Notes: generated from the letters alone by a model not told the origin. A DNA stretch of 64,000 bases from Colwellia sp. Arc7-D (GCF_003061515.1 NZ_CP028924.1:3286001-3350000); one strand, 5' to 3'. Positions 46,779-55,432 are shown, numbered from the stretch's first letter. Program-made: numbers and translations.

Positions 46779-47468
46779 ATGAGTATATTTAAGAAAATTA
46801 TGACCGCTATACGCGGCGGTGCAACTGAAGTGGGTGAATCAATTATTGACTCAAACGCTACCCGTATTTTTGAGCAAGAAATTCGTGATGCTGAAAATCA
46901 CTTAACCAGAGCTAAACGTGACTTAACTGGTGTAATGGCACAACAAATGTCGTCTAGCCGTGACGTTGAACGTATTAAACGTGAAGTGGTAGAACATGAA
47001 GGTTATGCCGTGCAAGCCCTTGATAAAGGTGACGATGAACTTGCATTAGCCGTTGCAGAAAAAATTTCTACCCTTGAAAACGAGCTTACTACGCAACAAC
47101 AAGCGCTTGATAGCTTTCAAGGTAATGCCGAACGATTAAAAGAGTTAGTGAAAAAGAGTGAACGCCAAGTTGCTGAATACAAGCGCCAATTATCTATGGT
47201 AAAAACCACAGAAAGCGTACAGAAAGCGACATCAGCAATTACTGATAACTTTTCATCAAGTAACTCTAAACTATTAAATGCGAAAGACTCTTTAGAGCGC
47301 ATTAAAGCCAAGCAACAAAAGTTTGATGATCGTATGAAAGCGGCTGAAGTTTTAGAATCTGAGAATTCAGATACGTCACTAGAAGCTAAGCTTAAAGAAG
47401 CAGGTATTGGCGCAAACGACAACAACGCTAATTCAGTACTAGAGCGTTTAAAAGCTAAGAAAAAATAA
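46779..47468 (+). CDS. yjfJ: PspA/IM30 family protein (YjfJ-like)
   Basis: PspA/IM30 proteins form helical oligomers that bind and stabilise damaged inner membrane. The 229 residues are almost wholly coiled coil: an amphipathic start (MSIFKKIMTAIRGGATEVGES), long helices near 25-150 (AENHLTRAKRDLTGVMAQQM and AVAEKISTLENELTTQQQAL), and a charged tail. Length equals that of E. coli YjfJ (232). AGGAG precedes the ATG. No psp regulator (PspF, PspB/C) is nearby, so regulation must differ from the classic psp response. A terminator follows, splitting the cluster's transcripts. Confidence 0.9.
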   Translation: MSIFKKIMTAIRGGATEVGESIIDSNATRIFEQEIRDAENHLTRAKRDLTGVMAQQMSSSRDVERIKREVVEHEGYAVQALDKGDDELALAVAEKISTLENELTTQQQALDSFQGNAERLKELVKKSERQVAEYKRQLSMVKTTESVQKATSAITDNFSSSNSKLLNAKDSLERIKAKQQKFDDRMKAAEVLESENSDTSLEAKLKEAGIGANDNNANSVLERLKAKKK

Positions 47469-47484
47469 CTAACAAATTTTAGTT

Positions 47485-47518
47485 ACCGCTTTGTATCCTT
47501 GATGCAAAGCGGTTTTTT
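47485..47518 (+). terminator. intrinsic terminator after yjfJ
   Basis: ACCGCTTTG (47485-47493) and CAAAGCGGT (47505-47513) form the stem and six T follow. The next gene starts 46 bases later, so yjfK must use read-through or another promoter. Confidence 0.9.
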
Positions 47519-47563
47519 AGCTTTATTTAGGCTAACTGTTCGCCATAATATTTGGAGCACACC

Positions 47564-48202
47564 GTGAGTTTTTTTAAAAACATATTCAAGAAGCCAACTC
47601 AAGAACGCAAACTCAATAATGTGAAAGAACTCACCTTAGGTGATATTATTGTCATGTCAGACAGTTTTGGTTTACCTGCTGCATTGCGAGCACAAGAATT
47701 TCAAGTCAGTGCTGTAAATAGTTATGAGTTTGAGCATAAAACTAAAGCAGAGTGGGTTCTAAAAGGTAATAACGACCTTGAACTATACTTAACCTTAGAT
47801 GTAGACGATAAAACTTACCTAAAATTTTCCCTTAAAATATTACACCAAGACGTTGAAACATTATTTGATCTTGAACAGTTCGCTGAAGTCTTTGATGAAC
47901 CCGGCGAAGCACAATTAACGCGTATAACTGACAGTAACAACACTTCAGGTTGGAGCAGCGAAATATACCAACAAAGTAGTTACGCCCAAGTCGGTTACTT
48001 TCATCGTAAAGACTACCGAACCGATGCCCTCTCAGCCTATGAAGGAAAAGACAGCGGCGAGCAATTTGAACTTTACGATCTGTTTAACGAAGACCAAGAC
48101 AAAGGAATCGATATTGAAGTATGGCAAGACGGCGATACGGAAGTATTTTTAACCTTATTTAGACCTACCACAGACATTGTGGACATGTACCCAGGGAGTT
48201 AA
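47564..48202 (+). CDS. yjfK: DUF2491 family protein (YjfK-like)
   Basis: This is a soluble 212-residue acidic protein of the YjfK/DUF2491 family (E. coli 219), of unknown function. GTG 47564 is chosen because GGAG lies six bases ahead; the frame opens 12 bases earlier at a TTG. Typical features are the basic amphipathic start (SFFKNIFKKPTQERKLNN), GDIIVMSDSFGLPAAL, and a long acidic domain with YELYDL- and DIEVWQDGDTEVFLTLFR-like strands. The start resembles a membrane-surface helix. It overlaps nothing and is two bases from the next GTG. Confidence 0.82.
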   Translation: MSFFKNIFKKPTQERKLNNVKELTLGDIIVMSDSFGLPAALRAQEFQVSAVNSYEFEHKTKAEWVLKGNNDLELYLTLDVDDKTYLKFSLKILHQDVETLFDLEQFAEVFDEPGEAQLTRITDSNNTSGWSSEIYQQSSYAQVGYFHRKDYRTDALSAYEGKDSGEQFELYDLFNEDQDKGIDIEVWQDGDTEVFLTLFRPTTDIVDMYPGS

Positions 48203-48204
48203 CC

Positions 48205-48534
48205 GTGTCGAGAAAAATCCCCGAGAAGTGGCAATCATCAGTCAAAGCAGTTAAAGCGGTACAAGTTGCCTTTGATATGGATGAAAAAATTCAGCTTTCC
48301 ATTCGAAAGCAAGCATTAGAAGCCGGCATTAGCCCTTCTGAGCAAATTAGAGATATTTTAGGGTTGCCAACCAATAAACGCCCTAAACGCCCAAGACTAA
48401 CGGTTAGTTTGTCAGCTGAAGATTATGCATTACTGGGTGAGAAATATGGTCTATCTGCTGAACAACAACTTGAAATTAAGAAAAAATTGATGGATGATTT
48501 AATCAATTATGTTGATGGGAGCCTGATTGAATAA
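48205..48534 (+). CDS. small protein with two ribbon-helix-helix-like halves
   Basis: This is a 109-residue protein I cannot assign firmly. It starts at GTG 48205, two bases after yjfK, so it is probably translationally coupled. It appears to contain two similar units: VQVAFDMDEKIQLSIRKQAL with EAGISPSEQIRDIL, and RLTVSLSAEDYALLGEKYGL with SAEQQLEIKKKLMDDLI. Each reads as one strand and two helices, the pattern of ribbon-helix-helix DNA-binding proteins. A basic linker, KRPKRPR, joins them. It may be the regulator of the palindromic sites in this cluster, but it could equally be an adaptor. No toxin partner is adjacent. Confidence 0.65.
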   Translation: MSRKIPEKWQSSVKAVKAVQVAFDMDEKIQLSIRKQALEAGISPSEQIRDILGLPTNKRPKRPRLTVSLSAEDYALLGEKYGLSAEQQLEIKKKLMDDLINYVDGSLIE

Positions 48535-48589
48535 ATCTGCACTGAACTCAACAGTTAATTCCATTTGATAAAATAATGTCGAGATTGCA

Positions 48590-49078
48590 ATGATAGTCGT
48601 ACAAAAAGCCATGGAAAAAACCAATTTATACCGCGTCGATGGTTTCGGGGTAAAAAATTACAACTACGGTTTTATCGGCGCAGCATCTTTGATCTTATTT
48701 ATAACGTTAAATATATCGTTAGGTTACCTAACTTATCAAGCAGAAGTTGGGCTTGATGCCTCACCAGTTAATAGCTACAGCGATGCTCTATGGCTAATGG
48801 TAATGTCTGCAACTACCATTGGTTTTGGCGATGTTTACCCCATCACTTTTGTAGGTCGAGCATGCGTTTTTGTTATGTTCATTCTAGGTGTTGGTATTTT
48901 GGGCGGCATGGGCGCGGTGTTTGTAAATAAAATATTTGGCTTTGCCGATACTAATATTAAAAACCGTGAGCTAAGAATGCAAAACGCACAAATTATTGCT
49001 CAAAATGCAGAAACAGCTAAAAAACTTATAGCGTTGGAAGAAAAACTAGAAGCGCTAACAAAGTCCCTCAATAAATAG
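48590..49078 (+). CDS. two-TM potassium channel
   Basis: This is a small ion channel of 162 residues with the KcsA-type layout: TM1 at about 27-49, pore helix about 66-75, selectivity filter TIGFGD at 76-81, TM2 about 90-113, and a C-terminal coiled coil at about 122-160. The filter fits potassium, with Phe in place of Tyr. There is no RCK or cyclic nucleotide domain, so gating is likely by membrane state, ions or partner proteins. It is the last gene of the yjf-type cluster. A second in-frame ATG at 48611 is possible. Confidence 0.88.
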   Translation: MIVVQKAMEKTNLYRVDGFGVKNYNYGFIGAASLILFITLNISLGYLTYQAEVGLDASPVNSYSDALWLMVMSATTIGFGDVYPITFVGRACVFVMFILGVGILGGMGAVFVNKIFGFADTNIKNRELRMQNAQIIAQNAETAKKLIALEEKLEALTKSLNK

Positions 49079-49220
49079 ATACTATAATAGTTAGTAGTAA
49101 AATCAAGTGCATACTTTCGCTTAAGTATTATACGGTTAGACCTCTCATAATGTTAATTAAAGTTAGCGCTCACTGCAATGAAACGACTAGCAAACAAATG
49201 CTTTTAGCACTTTGATTATT

Positions 49221-49248
49221 TTGAACCATGATATTTTTGTGCCATACT
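49221..49248 (+). promoter_or_regulatory. candidate promoter of the Lpp-like gene
   Basis: TTGAAC (49221-49226), 16 bases, then CATACT (49243-49248) precede the lipoprotein gene by 56 bases. It is a moderate sigma-70 match. Confidence 0.35.
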
Positions 49249-49303
49249 GAAAACTTATTACTCGTAGAGTATTTGAATTTAATAAAAACACAGGGATCCC
49301 ATC

Positions 49304-49564
49304 ATGCTATTAAAAAAACTAACCATAGTAGCCGCTATTGCCATTATAAGTGGTTGTGCTAATAACTCTGCTCTAGAAGCAAATATCTCTCAACTAAATC
49401 AAAAAGTGGATAGCTTAACAGATAAAGTTAATAGCCTATCTTCTCAAACTAAAGCAGTATCAGCTGAAGTCAACGAATTAGGTATGGCGCAAGAAAAAAC
49501 TAACCAAGCAGTAAAAGATACTAATGAACGCATTGATAATGTAGTAGCTAGTTACAAAAAGTAA
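49304..49564 (+). CDS. lpp: Braun-type murein lipoprotein
   Basis: This is a short outer-membrane lipoprotein of 86 residues. The signal peptide ends IISGC with lipidated Cys18; the mature chain is a heptad-type coiled coil (LEANISQLNQKVDSLTDKVN, SAEVNELGMAQEKTNQAV) ending in SYKK. E. coli Lpp is 78 residues, ends YRK, and its last lysine is linked to peptidoglycan. The terminal lysine and the converging L,D-transpeptidase gene next to it make such a link likely here. It is somewhat longer than Lpp. A shared terminator follows. Confidence 0.8.
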   Translation: MLLKKLTIVAAIAIISGCANNSALEANISQLNQKVDSLTDKVNSLSSQTKAVSAEVNELGMAQEKTNQAVKDTNERIDNVVASYKK

Positions 49565-49600
49565 TACCCCGTAATTAGCTTATAAAATGCTTTTGAATAA

Positions 49601-49633
49601 ATAAAACACTAAACTTTTTTTAGTGTTTTATTG
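49601..49633. terminator. bidirectional terminator between the Lpp-like and L,D-transpeptidase genes
   Basis: ATAAAACACTAAA (49601-49613) and TTTAGTGTTTTAT (49619-49631) form a perfect 13-base stem rich in A and T on its outer ends. Confidence 0.85.
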
Positions 49634-49650
49634 TTTTAAAGAAGAAATAT

Positions 49651-50571
49651 TTAATTCGCGTGTAACTCTGTAACCAAACCTTTAGGGTTTGTTACTTGAT
49701 TTAATAACAGGCTTTTATTTTCAGGGAAGTCGCCGACAAACGCCCTAACAGCAGATGTAATATCGGTTTTACTCATTTCACCGTTATCTCCGGTTAATGG
49801 GCTATGCACTTCAATCAACTTTTTGTTTGGCTCGTAAGAAAGCTTTATTGCCTGGTCAACAATTTTTACCGGTGTGTTAATCGCAACATGTTGATATAGC
49901 CACTCAATATCATCGTCATATAAACGAATACAACCTGAGCTAGCACGCATACCGATACCAAAACGTTGATTCGAACCATGCAATAAATACACACTAGTAC
50001 CTAAACGCAAAGCATATTTTCCGAACGGATTATTAGTTCCCGCGGGTACTTCATCTGCTAACTTGCGACCATGTTCAGCAAAATATCGCGCCTTCATTTC
50101 AGTCGTTGGCCGCCAAACTGGATCTTTACGCTTTTCACCTATATAGCTTATTGTTTTTGGTGTTGCTAACCCTTCCCTACCAATACCCACAGGGAAAACA
50201 TGAACCTTGTCACTATTTTCTGGAAAATAATACAACCGTAATTCGGGTAGATTAATAATAATGCCTTCACGTTTACCAAAAGGTAGCAACATTTGACTAG
50301 GTATAACCAACTGATGCCCTAAAGTAGGGAGAAATGGGTCAACACCTGGGTTAGCTGCCATTAAGGCGAGAAAGCCAACATTATAATGTTCGGCAATGCG
50401 TTGAAAGTAGTCTCCTTTGATCACTTCATGATATTGCATATCACCAATCAATCGAGAGCCCTCTGGAGGTAAATTATAGGTTTTAGCAGCACTTACAAAT
50501 ACAACAAAGCTAAGGAGAAAACTACAAATCAACTTTTTGAATGTAAACACATTTGAGAATAAATTTGACAT
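49651..50571 (-). CDS. L,D-transpeptidase with LysM domain (YbiS/ErfK type)
   Basis: This periplasmic enzyme links peptidoglycan to Braun lipoprotein or forms 3-3 crosslinks. The 306 residues comprise a signal peptide (1-28), a LysM-like segment (YHEVIKGDYFQRIAEHYNV near 47-65), and the YkuD catalytic domain from about 100, with His198 (YLLHGSN) and the nucleophile Cys214 in ASSGCIRL. The C-terminal extension of about 70 residues is typical of the ErfK/YbiS/YcfS group that attaches Lpp. Its gene faces that of an Lpp-like protein, which supports this role. Confidence 0.92.
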   Translation of the reverse strand: MSNLFSNVFTFKKLICSFLLSFVVFVSAAKTYNLPPEGSRLIGDMQYHEVIKGDYFQRIAEHYNVGFLALMAANPGVDPFLPTLGHQLVIPSQMLLPFGKREGIIINLPELRLYYFPENSDKVHVFPVGIGREGLATPKTISYIGEKRKDPVWRPTTEMKARYFAEHGRKLADEVPAGTNNPFGKYALRLGTSVYLLHGSNQRFGIGMRASSGCIRLYDDDIEWLYQHVAINTPVKIVDQAIKLSYEPNKKLIEVHSPLTGDNGEMSKTDITSAVRAFVGDFPENKSLLLNQVTNPKGLVTELHAN

Positions 50572-50679
50572 AAAATAACAACAAGCACTAGTAGAGTTTA
50601 AACCGTGTTAAAAATTGACCTGTAATAAACCCTAGCTAAAACTACTGGTTTTTACAGGCTACCTATGAAGAATAATTAG

Positions 50680-52191
50680 CTATTCATGCCAATATGGCGG
50701 CATAGCAATAGCGATAGATTTAGTGTTGTTCAATGCGATTAATAAACCTTCCACTTTACTATTTTGCCACTGAACAATTTTTTTCGGTGGGTTATCAAGC
50801 TTCTCTAATTGCAGTTGAATAATCCACAATGAATGTAACTCTGTTATGCCTTGTTTTAAATCAAGCCATGGGCGGCGAAATTTATCACGCAGCTCGTTAT
50901 CGAATAAACCAGCAAGCCAAGTGCCTGTTAATGAACTGCGATAAAGAGGTTTACTCAAGGCGATGTATTGATGACATTGCAAAGTGCTCAAATTGTTCAT
51001 CTGTTCATTTAGCTCACGTAGACTAAATTTTATTTTATTTTGAGCAAATTTAATCAGTGAGTCATCCTTCACTTTAGGATCTGTAAGTTGTTGCTGACTT
51101 CGAGATAAAAAGAGTTTCAGTATCGACAGTTGTAATTGATTAAACCTACTACTGTGTAAAAGTTGAGAAATATCATCGTTATTTGGGAAGCGGCGTTTCT
51201 CTATTTTAAGCTGTTCAATAAGTTGTTGGCTAAAGTCGAGTTTTTTACGGTAATTGCCTGTTTTGTTGGTTAGTTCTTGCAAATGTATTGCGTTATCAAC
51301 CCAAGCTAATAGATGTATAAAATGGCTTAATCCATCTCTGATCAGCAATTCTTCTGCTGATAAATAATCTGCAAACAACCAAAAACCGTGACGTAAAGTG
51401 GCTAATTCAGCTTTAACCTGAACCAAGGTTTGTAAGCTTGGAGCCATTAAGTAGCTTTCAATACTCTTTTGCAAACGCGTAAGCCCTTGACTTAGGCCGT
51501 GTGTAAAAGCTGAAGCAATTGAGTCACTGCGCTTTTCACAAATATAACCAGCTTGTTGAGATTGATTTAACGCCGGTTCTGTTCGCCAAAGCGCATAACC
51601 GCGTGCGGCTTTGCTTTTAATACCAGGTCGAAGTGCTAACACATTAAAAAGTAGCGTAGCTAAATTAAATAAAGCCGATGTTTCACCTTCAACCAGTTCA
51701 AACTCAAGTTCATGAATACTTTCTTTTTTGTCTGAGCTAGTAATTTCACCTTGATCGTAAGCCAGTTCAACCACGTTGCCACTTTTATCGGTAATGAGCC
51801 AAGTGCAGCGTTTAAAGTTAGTATCGAATAAAGCGACTAACTCTCGTTGAATATGTTCGGGAGATTGATCTTCGTGCCAAATTTCATTTGGAAAAAGCGA
51901 CAATATTGGGCGTTCGCTTGCTATATCAACATTATATTCAGGTCGGCTATGTAAACCACCAACAACCTGACCAGCTGTTTTAATTGTTTGCTCAATATGA
52001 TTATTATTACGACGAACTCTTAAGCCCATATCATGATGGCGTAAGTTCAAATCGGGCGTATCAAAGTAGCAATTAGCCAATTGCTTTTCCTGATAGCTAA
52101 ATTGAATATTTTCGTGGTTAAGAGTTTGGCTGATCTTTTCTTGGGTATTATCGCCTAAAACTAAATATTTAAGCTCTATTTCGGTTGTCAT
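50680..52191 (-). CDS. ygiF: inorganic triphosphatase, CYTH-CHAD (YgiF)
   Basis: YgiF hydrolyses inorganic triphosphate. The 503-residue protein from ATG 52191 (GGAAAAG just before) begins MTTEIELKYLV, with the ExExK metal motif, and has a CYTH tunnel domain to about residue 200 with further ExE pairs (ELEFELVEGE). A histidine-rich helical CHAD domain follows to the end (LRHGFWLF; LHSSRFNQLQLSILKLFLSR). Length is above E. coli YgiF (433). In E. coli ygiF directly precedes glnE; here they are separated by the 8-kb block containing the yjf-type cluster. Confidence 0.9.
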   Translation of the reverse strand: MTTEIELKYLVLGDNTQEKISQTLNHENIQFSYQEKQLANCYFDTPDLNLRHHDMGLRVRRNNNHIEQTIKTAGQVVGGLHSRPEYNVDIASERPILSLFPNEIWHEDQSPEHIQRELVALFDTNFKRCTWLITDKSGNVVELAYDQGEITSSDKKESIHELEFELVEGETSALFNLATLLFNVLALRPGIKSKAARGYALWRTEPALNQSQQAGYICEKRSDSIASAFTHGLSQGLTRLQKSIESYLMAPSLQTLVQVKAELATLRHGFWLFADYLSAEELLIRDGLSHFIHLLAWVDNAIHLQELTNKTGNYRKKLDFSQQLIEQLKIEKRRFPNNDDISQLLHSSRFNQLQLSILKLFLSRSQQQLTDPKVKDDSLIKFAQNKIKFSLRELNEQMNNLSTLQCHQYIALSKPLYRSSLTGTWLAGLFDNELRDKFRRPWLDLKQGITELHSLWIIQLQLEKLDNPPKKIVQWQNSKVEGLLIALNNTKSIAIAMPPYWHE

Positions 52192-52398
52192 ACTTTTCCA
52201 ATAGTAGTTATAAATCAAGCTTATTAACTGCAGTTACAATATTTTTGCACATTTACAATAAATAATAGTCTCAATCTTACATGATTGTTATTTTATAGCA
52301 AAAATCTTAGAAATCTAGGCGCTATCACTTGCTATCACTCCTGCAAAGTCCTACTATCTTTGCCATTCTCTGTTTAAAATGGCGCTATTGGTTATTTC

Positions 52399-52998
52399 AT
52401 GATGAACATAAAAAAAACATTCGTTACTCTACTATTTTTAACTCCTTTATTTTCTTTCGCCGAAGAGGCCGATTCAACGACTACGGCTGGCTATATCTCT
52501 GAAGATTTAATTGTTTATATGCATACAGGTGCTGGCAAAAACTATCGCATACAAGGTACTGTTAACTCTGGTGAAAAAGTAGAGTTAACTGGTAATTCAA
52601 ATAATGATTACAGCGAAATAATTACTGATAAAGACCGCATAGGCTGGATCGAAAGCAAGCATGTTTCAACCAAACCAGGCATGCGTTATGTTATCGCTGA
52701 CTTAAATGAAAAACTCGCTAGTTTTCAATCCGGCAAAAGTGATATGACTCAGCAACTTAATGACGCCACTTTAGAAATTGACGCATTAAAGTCTGAACGC
52801 AGTGATCTACAAAATAGCATTTCTGCACTCAACATGGACTTAACACAAACAAAATCACAATTGAAAAATCAAGACACTAGTATTAAAAAGCAATGGTTTT
52901 TTAATGGCGCAATCGTCTTAGGTGTTGGTTTATTATTTGGTTTGATCTTACCGCGTTTATTTTCAAAACGTAAATCTAGTATGGAAAACTGGGGCTAA
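52399..52998 (+). CDS. ygiM: SH3 domain membrane protein YgiM
   Basis: YgiM is a predicted inner-membrane protein with a periplasmic bacterial SH3 domain. The 199 residues show a signal peptide (1-21), an SH3 fold near 25-95 (GYISEDLIVYMHTGAGKNYRIQG; RIGWIESKHVS), a coiled coil about 105-160, and a C-terminal membrane helix about 168-190 followed by a basic tail. This is the YgiM/TIGR04211 layout. It is divergent from ygiF, as in E. coli, where cca follows; here cca lies 10.5 kb further on. Confidence 0.9.
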   Translation: MMNIKKTFVTLLFLTPLFSFAEEADSTTTAGYISEDLIVYMHTGAGKNYRIQGTVNSGEKVELTGNSNNDYSEIITDKDRIGWIESKHVSTKPGMRYVIADLNEKLASFQSGKSDMTQQLNDATLEIDALKSERSDLQNSISALNMDLTQTKSQLKNQDTSIKKQWFFNGAIVLGVGLLFGLILPRLFSKRKSSMENWG

Positions 52999-53025
52999 CT
53001 TTTAAAATTAAATTTTAAAAGTTAG
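52995..53025. repeat. 31-bp AT-rich palindrome at the ygiM stop
   Basis: Two perfect 15-base arms (52995-53009 and 53011-53025) flank one A. The palindrome includes the ygiM stop codon. It lacks a T-run and may slow RNA decay or act as a weak terminator before the wzi-like gene. Confidence 0.6.
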
Positions 53026-53059
53026 GCTAAATATCACTTAAAGAACTGAAAATCTTATT

Positions 53060-54568
53060 TTGAAATTACATAAATTATCTTACACGCTATTTTTGTTTTG
53101 CTTTTTCACGTCTGCAGAACCTTGGATTGATACATCAAATATTTATCTTAGATCAAGTATTCAACAACTTGCTGATGCAGGCCACATAAAAACACCCGTT
53201 ACAACATTTCCATTAATGTGGCTCGATATTGGGCGTGACTTAAAGCATGTTGATTACTCTTCTTTAAATAGCGCGGAAAAACAAGCCTTTGATTATGTAA
53301 ATCATCAATTTCGAATGGCCAAAAATAACAGTAAAAAATTAGAGCTTAATATTGCCAATAAAGACAAACGTTTCACAAGTTTTGGCGAGGATTTTAGAGA
53401 CAAAAACAATATAAAAATCCAAACAAGCCATATGACAGAATCTTTTGCTTTTGGCCTTTCCACAAGTTATACGTTCTCTCCAGAAGATAATGACAATACG
53501 CGTTTTGATGGTAGTTATGTTGCAGGCTTTATTGGTAATTGGGTGGTATCACTTGGTAAGCAAGATAGATGGTGGGGCCCTGGCTGGGATAGCAACTTAA
53601 GCTTAACTAATAACGCTAGGCCTATTCCTGCGCTTTCAATATCCCGCAGATCGGCAATACCTTTAGAAATTCCATTCACCGAAATTGAAATCCCTTGGAC
53701 CGTAACTTCATTTATGGGCGTTATGGACGATAAACGCGTTATTGATGACACCTTGTTGTGGGGCTTCAGGTTAAATTTTCAGCCATTCGACGGTTTAGAA
53801 GTCGGTCTTACTCGTTTAGCACAATTTGGCGGTAAAGACCGTTCACAAAGCTTAAGCACTTTTTTCAATGTACTCGTGGGTAAAGACAATTGTGGCGCTT
53901 CAGGACTTGATTGCGGCGTAAATAAAGAAAATGAACCTGGTAATCAACAAGCAGGATACGATTTACGTTACTCATTCAACGTGCTAAATACCCCAATTGG
54001 TTTGTATGGCCAATATTTTGCAGAAGATGGTGATAACAGTGGCTCATCATTAAGCTTTTTGACTGAACCCAAAGTGCAAGTAGGTATTGATACTAACTTA
54101 AAGATCTTTTCAGCTCATACAAAGGTTTATTTAGAATATACCGACACCTACGCAGACTGTGCTGATATAGATAACAGAAACATTGGTAACTGCTACTATG
54201 AGCATCATATTTATCAAACAGGTATGCGTTACCAGCAAAGAACCTTAGGTAACTTATACGATAATGATGCAACGAGCGTGGTTTTAGGCTTTATTTCTAC
54301 CATTGATCAAAATACAAATGTAACGAGCAAAATTCGTCACTTACAATTGAATACAGATAACAATGATAAAGCACCAGGAAATAATATTATTGGAAATCCG
54401 CTTACAGAAGTAGCGGAAGACTTGATCATGGTATCGACTAAGGTTCAGCATAGTTATAAAAACTGGCGATATACCTTGGGTTTAGACCTCAGTCGATCTA
54501 CATTTGAAAATGACATTAAAGATAAAAAACAAGCAAACTTATTTTTAAAAGTTGAATATAATCTTTAA
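53060..54568 (+). CDS. Wzi-family outer-membrane protein
   Basis: Wzi is an outer-membrane beta-barrel lectin that holds capsule at the cell surface. The 502 residues have a signal peptide (about 1-18) and an N-terminal helical plug with LRSSIQQLADAGHIKTPVTTFPLMW near 31-55. Then comes a long run of barrel strands with the hallmark KQDRWWGPGWDSNL and FTEIEIPWTVTSFMG, and a terminal aromatic strand (FLKVEYNL). The start is TTG 53060; no better start exists. Similar proteins occur outside capsule loci and in plasmid or fimbrial regions, so capsule anchoring is inferred. Two sugar-transfer genes follow. Confidence 0.85.
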   Translation: MKLHKLSYTLFLFCFFTSAEPWIDTSNIYLRSSIQQLADAGHIKTPVTTFPLMWLDIGRDLKHVDYSSLNSAEKQAFDYVNHQFRMAKNNSKKLELNIANKDKRFTSFGEDFRDKNNIKIQTSHMTESFAFGLSTSYTFSPEDNDNTRFDGSYVAGFIGNWVVSLGKQDRWWGPGWDSNLSLTNNARPIPALSISRRSAIPLEIPFTEIEIPWTVTSFMGVMDDKRVIDDTLLWGFRLNFQPFDGLEVGLTRLAQFGGKDRSQSLSTFFNVLVGKDNCGASGLDCGVNKENEPGNQQAGYDLRYSFNVLNTPIGLYGQYFAEDGDNSGSSLSFLTEPKVQVGIDTNLKIFSAHTKVYLEYTDTYADCADIDNRNIGNCYYEHHIYQTGMRYQQRTLGNLYDNDATSVVLGFISTIDQNTNVTSKIRHLQLNTDNNDKAPGNNIIGNPLTEVAEDLIMVSTKVQHSYKNWRYTLGLDLSRSTFENDIKDKKQANLFLKVEYNL

Positions 54569-54656
54569 CACAGGTAAAAATATAATTACTTAAATAAATT
54601 TTTTCTAAACTGCGAGCTCATGACTTAAAAATCATGAGCAATAAAAGGTAATTAAG

Positions 54657-55400
54657 ATGTCCATAATCAATAACTGTCCCGTATATGTCATTAATTTAGA
54701 CTGTGCAACTGAACGATTATTAAATATGGACAAACAACTTTCAGAGATAAATGTCGCCTTTGAAAGAATTCCTGCCGTTAAAGGTAACAATTTAACAACT
54801 ACTGAAATTAACCAAGAATATTCCAAAATACTGAATAAGAAGTATTTTAGAGCAGATTTAAGCATGGGTGAAATTGGCTGTTACATTAGCCACAGAAATG
54901 TTTGGCGTAAAATGGTCGCTGAAAATATAGCCTTTGCGGTTATACTAGAAGATGACATGAATATTGAAAGTAACTTTATTCAACTCTTCTCACTTTCCGA
55001 GACATTAAGCAAATACGATCTGATTAAATTAGCTGATAATAGAAACCATGAACCCAAACAAATTAGTTCATTAGATCAACAGTTTGAATTAATCAATTTT
55101 ACAAAAATCCCTAACTGTGCAACAGGTTATACGCTTAATCTAGCTGGTGCTAAAAAGCTGCTTGCAAGAGATAAGTTCTATCGCCCTGTTGATATTGATA
55201 TGCAGTTTTGTCAAGAGCTAGACTTGTCTGTATTTGGTTTACGCCCTTATCCGATTAGTGAAAACAAGAACTTCGCTAGTGATATAACACTATTGAATGG
55301 TGGGTTTCATGGTACTAAAAGCACCAATTTCATTCGTAATATAAAATACAGAATACACTTATGGTACTTAAGGAAAACGCACTTATCAGGAGAGTTATAA
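54657..55400 (+). CDS. glycosyltransferase family 25 protein
   Basis: This is a sugar transferase of the GT25 family, typical of lipooligosaccharide or capsule decoration with galactose or similar sugars. The 247 residues begin PVYVINLDCATERLLNMDKQL, the family start, with GEIGCYISHRNVWRKMV near 71-87 and the metal/nucleotide motif LEDD at 97-100, then GYTLNLAGAKKLL. No membrane segment is present. It is 88 bases after wzi and has strikingly AT-rich codon use. The acceptor cannot be told. Confidence 0.87.
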   Translation: MSIINNCPVYVINLDCATERLLNMDKQLSEINVAFERIPAVKGNNLTTTEINQEYSKILNKKYFRADLSMGEIGCYISHRNVWRKMVAENIAFAVILEDDMNIESNFIQLFSLSETLSKYDLIKLADNRNHEPKQISSLDQQFELINFTKIPNCATGYTLNLAGAKKLLARDKFYRPVDIDMQFCQELDLSVFGLRPYPISENKNFASDITLLNGGFHGTKSTNFIRNIKYRIHLWYLRKTHLSGEL

Positions 55401-55432
55401 TCGCTTAATAACATTATTTTTAACGCATGAGA

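Noticed and set aside
48205..48534. Toxin-antitoxin pair based on the RHH-like protein
   Set aside because: No toxin-like gene is adjacent; neighbours are yjfK and an ion channel.
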